From assembly GCA_031119595.1 (NCBI GenBank), contig JAVHXX010000025.1:1-18376 (forward strand): 18,376 nt of DNA. The letters run 5' to 3'. The notes beneath the pieces were generated by a model. It was not told the DNA's origin and searched no databases. It worked only from the letters and a program-made list of their open reading frames with translations. The DNA is from Patulibacter sp. (GTDB taxonomy: Bacteria; Actinomycetota; Thermoleophilia; Solirubrobacterales; Solirubrobacteraceae). Of this stretch, positions 14,491 through 18,376 are shown one piece after another; position 1 is the first letter of the stretch; each line of letters begins with the position of its first letter. A program made the translations under genes and the position numbers.

Positions 14491-14895
14491 ATGACCAGGT
14501 TGTCGCAGACCCTCACCACCTCGATCGACCGGCCGCCGCAGGCGGTCTACGACTACATCCGCGATCCGCGGCACATGCCCACGTGGGCGCCGGGGTTCAC
14601 CTCGGAGGTGCACGAGGAGGACGGCACCTGGATCGCGCAGACGACCGAGGGGCCGGTCACGGTGGCGTTCGTCCCGGACAACGACTTCCTCATCGCCGAC
14701 CACGTGGTGACGGTGTCCGACACGGTCCAGGTGCTCAACCCGATCCGAGTCCTCCCGAACGCCGAGGGCGCCGAGGTGATCTTCACGGTCGTCCAGGAGG
14801 AGGGCCAGAACGACGCCGAGTTCGAGGAGATCCTCGCGCTCGTCAGCGGCGACCTCGCCCTGCTGAAGCGCACGCTCGAGGGCGCCGCCGTCTGA
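14491..14895 (+). CDS. SRPBCC-fold (polyketide cyclase/START-like) protein
   Basis: This 134-residue protein has the layout of the SRPBCC superfamily: a first strand with TLTTSIDRPPQAVYDYIRDPRHMPTWAPGF, a central sheet (TWIAQTTEGPVTVAFVPDNDFLIADHVVTV) and a long C-terminal helix (EFEEILALVSGDLALLKRTLEGA). The fold makes a deep hydrophobic pocket for a lipid-like or aromatic ligand. No catalytic residue can be assigned, and members range from enzymes to binding proteins. The ATG at 14491 is fixed by the first strand and by the upstream -10 hexamer. It sits alone between the glycosylase and transporter genes. Confidence 0.88.
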   Translation: MTRLSQTLTTSIDRPPQAVYDYIRDPRHMPTWAPGFTSEVHEEDGTWIAQTTEGPVTVAFVPDNDFLIADHVVTVSDTVQVLNPIRVLPNAEGAEVIFTVVQEEGQNDAEFEEILALVSGDLALLKRTLEGAAV

Positions 14896-14972
14896 GCGGT
14901 CGGCGCGGCCACCGACGTCGGGCGGCGGCGAGCGCTCCGAACCCCGCCAACCTCTGATCGCCGTGGCTCCCG

Positions 14973-14978
14973 TACCGT
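14973..14978 (+). promoter_or_regulatory. -10 element TACCGT for a leaderless transporter mRNA
   Basis: TACCGT matches TANNNT and ends 7 bases before the GTG at 14986. It covers most of the alternative in-frame GTG at 14977, which argues against that earlier start. Confidence 0.55.
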
Positions 14979-14985
14979 GCAGACG

Positions 14986-16305
14986 GTGGAGCCGCACGTC
15001 GTCGCCCCCGACGCGGCCGCGTCTGCCGAACCGGTTCCCGGCATCGTCGAGATCCTGCGTCGCCCGCATGTCCTTTCGACCCTCGGGCTGGCGCTCGTCG
15101 CGCGGTTGCCCCTCGGCGCAAGCGCCCTCCTGCTCCTGTTGCGCCTCACCGGCGCCGGCGCCAACTACGCGGAGGCCGGCGCGGTCGCCGGCTGTTTCGG
15201 CGCGGCGATCGGCGTCGGCCAGCCGCTCTGGTCGCGCCTGATCGACCGCCGCGGCCAGCCCTCGGTCCTGATCGTGTCCGGAACCGCAGCCGGCGTGATG
15301 TTCGTCGCGATCGCCCTCCTGCCTGCCGGTGCGTCACTCGGAGCGTGGTTCGCCGTCGCGGCCGTCGCCGGTGTCTGCCAGCCTCCGATCGGCTCGGCGA
15401 TGCGGTCGCTCTGGAGCGTCCTCCTCGACCGGGACGAGGAGCGTCACGTCGGGTTCGCGATCGACGCGAGCGCGTTCGAGATCGTGTTCACCGTCGGTCC
15501 GGTGCTCTTCGTCGGGTTCATCGCGACGGTGGCGAGCTCGTCTGCGGCGTTCGGGGTCGGCGCGCTGCTCCTGGTCCTCGGGAGCGTCGGTATCGCGCGA
15601 TCCGCGCCGTCGCGGGCGTGGCAGCCCGAGCCCCACGACGACTCCCGCTCGTTCTTCGCCGCGCTCCGGTCGCCCGGGACGATCACGATCCTGCTCGTCT
15701 ACGTCGGTCTCGGCGGCTGCTTCGGCTCGATCGAGGTCGCGCTCGCGGCCTTCGCACGAGCGAACGATGCGCCGTCGATGGCGAGCGTCCTCCTCGCCCT
15801 GTGGTCCGCGGGCAGCGTCGCCGGAGGCCTCGTCCTCGCGCGTGCCGGAGCGTCCGGCGATCCTGCGCGCCGGCTCGTCGTGCTGGCCCTCCTCCTCGCC
15901 GCGTCCAACGGTGTCCTCGGCCTGCTCCACGATCCCGTGGTGCTCGGCGCCGTGCTCGTCGTGGCCGGCGCGTGGGTCGCCCCGATCTTCGGGACGGCGA
16001 GCACGCTGACCGCCGCCGTCGCCACGCCCGGAACCCTGACCGAATCGGTCGGCTGGACCGTCACCGCGACCACGGTCGGCATGACCTCGGCCGCCCCGGC
16101 CGCCGGCGCCGTCATCGACGCGACGTCGCCTGGTGTGGCGCTCAGCGCAGCCGCCCTCCCCGTGCTCGTCGCCGGCCTCGTCACGTGGCTCCGTCGGGAC
16201 ACGCTCGCCGGGGACGGCGAGGCGTCGACGTCTCCTCAGGCGTGGGCGCCCACGCGCAGCGCGCCGTCGGTCGACCAGGCCAGGACCGAGGGCCACGGGC
16301 CGTAG
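14986..16305 (+). CDS. MFS transporter, probable 12-helix drug/metabolite efflux type
   Basis: This 439-residue membrane protein has about twelve hydrophobic segments in two halves. The loop between helices 2 and 3 has SRLIDRRGQPSVL, a match to the MFS signature D-R-x-G-x. No substrate can be assigned; the first half (VLSTLGLALVARLPLGASALLLLLRLTGAG) is like many actinobacterial putative efflux proteins. The GTG at 14986 is chosen because a -10 hexamer lies 7 bases before it; an in-frame GTG at 14977 would add three residues. The last 23 codons (hydrophilic, AWAPTRSAPSVDQARTEGHGP) overlap the end of the converging hydrolase gene by 70 bp. Confidence 0.88.
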   Translation: MEPHVVAPDAAASAEPVPGIVEILRRPHVLSTLGLALVARLPLGASALLLLLRLTGAGANYAEAGAVAGCFGAAIGVGQPLWSRLIDRRGQPSVLIVSGTAAGVMFVAIALLPAGASLGAWFAVAAVAGVCQPPIGSAMRSLWSVLLDRDEERHVGFAIDASAFEIVFTVGPVLFVGFIATVASSSAAFGVGALLLVLGSVGIARSAPSRAWQPEPHDDSRSFFAALRSPGTITILLVYVGLGGCFGSIEVALAAFARANDAPSMASVLLALWSAGSVAGGLVLARAGASGDPARRLVVLALLLAASNGVLGLLHDPVVLGAVLVVAGAWVAPIFGTASTLTAAVATPGTLTESVGWTVTATTVGMTSAAPAAGAVIDATSPGVALSAAALPVLVAGLVTWLRRDTLAGDGEASTSPQAWAPTRSAPSVDQARTEGHGP

Positions 16306-16838
16306 CCCTCGTCCGGGGTGATGTGCCCGCCGCCGGGGATCACGTCGGCGTCCACGCCGAGGCGGGCGGCGTACATGGCGTCCGCGCCGCCGGGGTTGTA
16401 GGCGTCGCGGTCCGAGCAGGCGATCCGGAGATCGCCCGAGGCCGCAGCGATCGCAGCGGGGTCGAGCGCGGACGGATCGAGCCGGAAGGTCGCAGCCGAC
16501 TCGGGGAGCACGCCGGAGTCGGGCGGCGACACCAGCAGGACGCGATCGGGCCGCAGGTCGGTCGGGAGCAACGGTGCTGCCCGGAGCCAGAGCAGACAGG
16601 CCAGGGAGTGCCCGATCACGATCCGCTCGCCGCCGCCCGCGTCGTCGCGTAGCCCCGTCAGCTCGCGTTCGAGGGTCGCGGCCCACGCGTCGTACCGCGG
16701 GGCGTCGGCGTCCGGGAGGCTCGGGTACCGGACCACGTGGCCGTCGGCGGCGAGCGCCGCCGCGAGCCAGAACTGCCAGTGCGCCGGAGGCCGATGGTTC
16801 TCCAGACCGTGGAGGATCAGGAACGCCGCCTGCTGCAT
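16236..16838 (-). CDS. RBBP9/YdeN-family alpha/beta hydrolase
   Basis: This 200-residue protein is a small serine hydrolase. The N-terminus AFLILHGLENHRPPAHWQFWLAAAL matches the RBBP9/YdeN family. The nucleophile is Ser78 in GHSLAC, the acid is probably Asp145 in SDRDAYNPG, and the base is His172 in GGGHITPDEGYGPWP, where GYGPWP is a family mark. Natural substrates are mostly unknown. I chose the ATG at 16838, since TACGGT ends 6 bases upstream; an in-frame GTG at 16844 would add two residues. The last 23 codons overlap the convergent MFS gene by 70 bp. Because the GHITPDEGYGPWP ending lies in conserved sequence, the hydrolase reading of the overlap is the safer one. Confidence 0.9.
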   Translation of the reverse strand: MQQAAFLILHGLENHRPPAHWQFWLAAALAADGHVVRYPSLPDADAPRYDAWAATLERELTGLRDDAGGGERIVIGHSLACLLWLRAAPLLPTDLRPDRVLLVSPPDSGVLPESAATFRLDPSALDPAAIAAASGDLRIACSDRDAYNPGGADAMYAARLGVDADVIPGGGHITPDEGYGPWPSVLAWSTDGALRVGAHA

Positions 16839-16881
16839 GCGCACACCGTACGGGGAACGAATCCCCGCGCGGCGTGCGCAT
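16837..16881 (-). terminator. Nested hairpin after the phosphoesterase gene
   Basis: An outer 8-bp stem, ATGCGCAC (16837-16844) with GTGCGCAT (16874-16881), encloses an inner 5-bp stem, CGGGG (16851-16855) with CCCCG (16863-16867). On the leftward transcript it starts 6 bases after the phosphoesterase stop and reaches into the hydrolase start codon. No T-run is present, so it could be a terminator or an RNA switch. Confidence 0.45.
16845..16850 (-). promoter_or_regulatory. -10 element TACGGT for a leaderless hydrolase mRNA
   Basis: Read leftward, TACGGT (16850 to 16845) matches TANNNT and ends 6 bases before the ATG at 16838. The site lies inside a nested inverted repeat (16837-16881). Confidence 0.6.
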
Positions 16882-16887
16882 CACCCC

Positions 16888-18376
16888 TCAGAGCTTCAGG
16901 GTGCCCGTCTGGGCCGTCGCGGCCGACCCGGCCGTCGCGATCCCGAGCGTGAGCGTGTACTTGCCGTGCTTGATCTTCGACGTGGTCTTGATCGTGATGG
17001 TCACCTTCGTGCCCTTCACGGTGGCACTCGCGGTGCCGAGCAGCTTCTTCTTCAGCAGCAGCCGCGCGCGGACGCTCGTCTTCGGCTTCACGGCCTTCTT
17101 GGCGGTACACGAGAGCACCACCTTCTTCGAGCCGCTCAGCTTCCCCTTGCAGGTGAGCTTCCCGAGACCGGGCACGGTCGGGACGGACGGCGACGCCGGG
17201 GCCGGCGTCTTCACCGGCGGCGTCACGACCACGGGCGCGGGTGTCGGGGTGGGCGTCGGTGCCGGGCTCGGCACGCGCGGCGTGCCCGGCAAGGCACCGG
17301 TCGACGCGTCGAGGGTGAGCGCGGGTGCGCGCTTGGCGCCGGCGAAATCGAACATCCCGTCGATCGGCTTCGCCTCGACGTCGGCGGAACCACCGCCGAT
17401 CCGCCCGAGCGACCAGTTGTCCTCGATGAACCGCAGGATCGACGTCTGGTCGGTCTCGGTGTGGTCGACGTAGTTCTGCTTCGCGTACGGCGAGATGACC
17501 AGGAACGGCAGGCGCGGACCGAATCCGCAGCGGTCGTCGGTGGCCCGCACGGGGTCGGTCGCCTGACCGGGCAGCTTGCCGCACTGGCCGGCGCCGGTGA
17601 GGGTGTCCTCGGGGGTCGACGAGGTGCGCGTGATCGTCGGCGCCTGGTGGTCGTACCACCCGTCCGAGTCGTCCCAGGCGACGATGATCGCGGTACTGGC
17701 CCAGTCCGGTGAGGCCTCGATCTCGTTGATCGTGTTCACGAGGTGGGTCTGTTCGTCGATCGGATCCGAGTAGCCGGGGTGCCCGTCCTGGTAGTGGCCG
17801 GCCTTCAGGAACGACACCGCCGGAAGGTTCCCGGCCTTCACCGCCGCGTCGAAGACCGTCTGGTCGTAGTTGTGGTTCGCCGGGTCGTCCGGCTCGCCGA
17901 CGTGACCGTTCGTGGCGGTGTGGTTCGGGTTCGACGTCGACGCGTAGTAGGAGAACGGGTTGTGGTGCGGGTCGTAGTCGGTCTGCACCGCGCCGGCCAC
18001 GTTCGTGTGGCTGGCGCCGCAGGCGAGTGGAGCCGCCGGGAGCGAGCTCGGCGTGAAGCCGCCCTGGAACCATCCCCACGAGACGTGGGCGGCGTTCATG
18101 AGATCGCCGACGTTCTTCGACGGGCCGGCGCCGAAGTCGCCGTCGAGGGCGTACGTCCCGGTCGAGGACGAGCACCCGTCGTAGGCCTTCGGTGGGTTGA
18201 GGTTGCTGTAGGCGGTGTGGTTGTCGACCGCGCCCGCGATCGTGCCGATCGGCGTGTGGGCCGTGTCGCCGACGGTCGAGGTGTTGCCGCTGACGAGCTC
18301 GATGGCGCCGATCGTCGACGGGCCGAAGCCCGTGGCGTGGAAGTGGTCGCTCATCGCGAAGTGCTGGGCGTAGTTC
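16888..18376 (-). CDS. Secreted phosphoesterase (phospholipase C/acid phosphatase-like) with C-terminal Ig-like domain, 5' end outside window
   Basis: The visible 495 or so residues belong to the phosphoesterase family that includes bacterial phospholipase C and AcpA-like acid phosphatases. NYAQHFAMSDHFHATGFGPSTIGAIELVSG, DYDPHHNPFSYYASTSNP, PAVSFLKAGHYQDGHPGYSDPIDEQTHLVNTINEIEASPDWASTAIIVAWDDSDGWYDH and RLPFLVISPYAKQNYVDHTETDQTSILRFIEDNWSLG are all typical. A Pro/Thr/Val-rich linker (PSPAPTPTPTPAPVVVTPP) then leads to a lysine-rich beta-sandwich domain of about 95 residues with LTCKGKLSGSKKVVLSCTAKKA, whose two cysteines could form a disulfide. The frame stays open through position 18376, so the catalytic N-terminus and signal peptide lie beyond the edge; an in-frame ATG at 18354 is internal. 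Confidence 0.92.
   Translation of the reverse strand, partial: NYAQHFAMSDHFHATGFGPSTIGAIELVSGNTSTVGDTAHTPIGTIAGAVDNHTAYSNLNPPKAYDGCSSSTGTYALDGDFGAGPSKNVGDLMNAAHVSWGWFQGGFTPSSLPAAPLACGASHTNVAGAVQTDYDPHHNPFSYYASTSNPNHTATNGHVGEPDDPANHNYDQTVFDAAVKAGNLPAVSFLKAGHYQDGHPGYSDPIDEQTHLVNTINEIEASPDWASTAIIVAWDDSDGWYDHQAPTITRTSSTPEDTLTGAGQCGKLPGQATDPVRATDDRCGFGPRLPFLVISPYAKQNYVDHTETDQTSILRFIEDNWSLGRIGGGSADVEAKPIDGMFDFAGAKRAPALTLDASTGALPGTPRVPSPAPTPTPTPAPVVVTPPVKTPAPASPSVPTVPGLGKLTCKGKLSGSKKVVLSCTAKKAVKPKTSVRARLLLKKKLLGTASATVKGTKVTITIKTTSKIKHGKYTLTLGIATAGSAATAQTGTLKL

Noticed and set aside
14899..14916. GTCGG/CCGAC stem after the SRPBCC gene as a terminator
   Set aside because: Only 5 bp with an 8-base loop; such stems are frequent by chance at this GC content.
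12925..15069. Leftward open frame of 714 codons opposite the glycosylase and SRPBCC genes
   Set aside because: Same composition artefact; the opposite strand has well-conserved motifs such as QxD of the glycosylase.
15334..16884. Leftward open frame of 516 codons opposite the MFS transporter
   Set aside because: It is Arg/Asp/Gly-rich low-complexity sequence and conflicts with both the transporter and the hydrolase.
1..18376. Mobile element, prophage, CRISPR array or RNA gene
   Set aside because: I saw no transposase, integrase or phage protein, no regularly spaced repeats, and nothing resembling a tRNA or rRNA on either strand. Base composition is even throughout.

Overview
This is an ordinary, gene-dense chromosomal window from a very GC-rich bacterium, almost certainly an actinomycetote. 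Third codon positions are close to saturated with G or C. GTG and TTG starts are common, and genes overlap or lie tens of bases apart. An F420-type PPOX protein, an AlkZ/YcaQ-type glycosylase and secreted proteins with repeat-poor Ig-like or IPT-like domains suggest class Thermoleophilia (Solirubrobacterales-like), but that placement is inference. I see no tRNA, rRNA, CRISPR array, insertion sequence or phage gene.

Layout. Positions 2-121 hold the 3' end of an unidentified gene, followed by four tandem perfect hairpins. A cupin protein (+) runs tail to tail into trhO (-), the rhodanese tRNA U34 hydroxylase. trhO diverges from a ybaK-type Cys-tRNA(Pro) deacylase (+) across only 17 bp. A hybrid PAS-PAS histidine kinase with a fused receiver (+) follows, sharing its stop region with a leftward group: VOC/PhnB-like protein, membrane-anchored NodB-type polysaccharide deacetylase and F420-type PPOX protein. 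A SulP anion transporter with STAS domain (+) converges on a secreted glycosidase-like protein with a peptidoglycan-binding domain (-). Then come rightward GNAT acetyltransferase and VOC protein (ATGA-coupled), a large acyl-CoA dehydrogenase, a BKACE-family enzyme coupled by GTGA overlap to an AlkZ/YcaQ-type DNA glycosylase, an SRPBCC protein and an MFS transporter. An RBBP9-like alpha/beta hydrolase (-) overlaps the MFS tail by 70 bp. A secreted phosphoesterase (phospholipase C/acid phosphatase-like) with a C-terminal Ig-like domain (-) runs off the right edge.

The functions are mostly housekeeping, tRNA quality control, cell envelope and detoxification, and I do not see a new multi-gene defence or biosynthetic system. 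The more interesting signals are in expression control. Five starts have an exact TANNNT -10 hexamer ending 6 or 7 bases before the start codon, and three more have weaker versions, which implies leaderless mRNAs. The trhO/ybaK pair appears to share one mirrored promoter. A ribosome-binding site is buried in a long-range hairpin upstream of the first VOC gene. A nested hairpin covers the promoter and start codon of the hydrolase gene.
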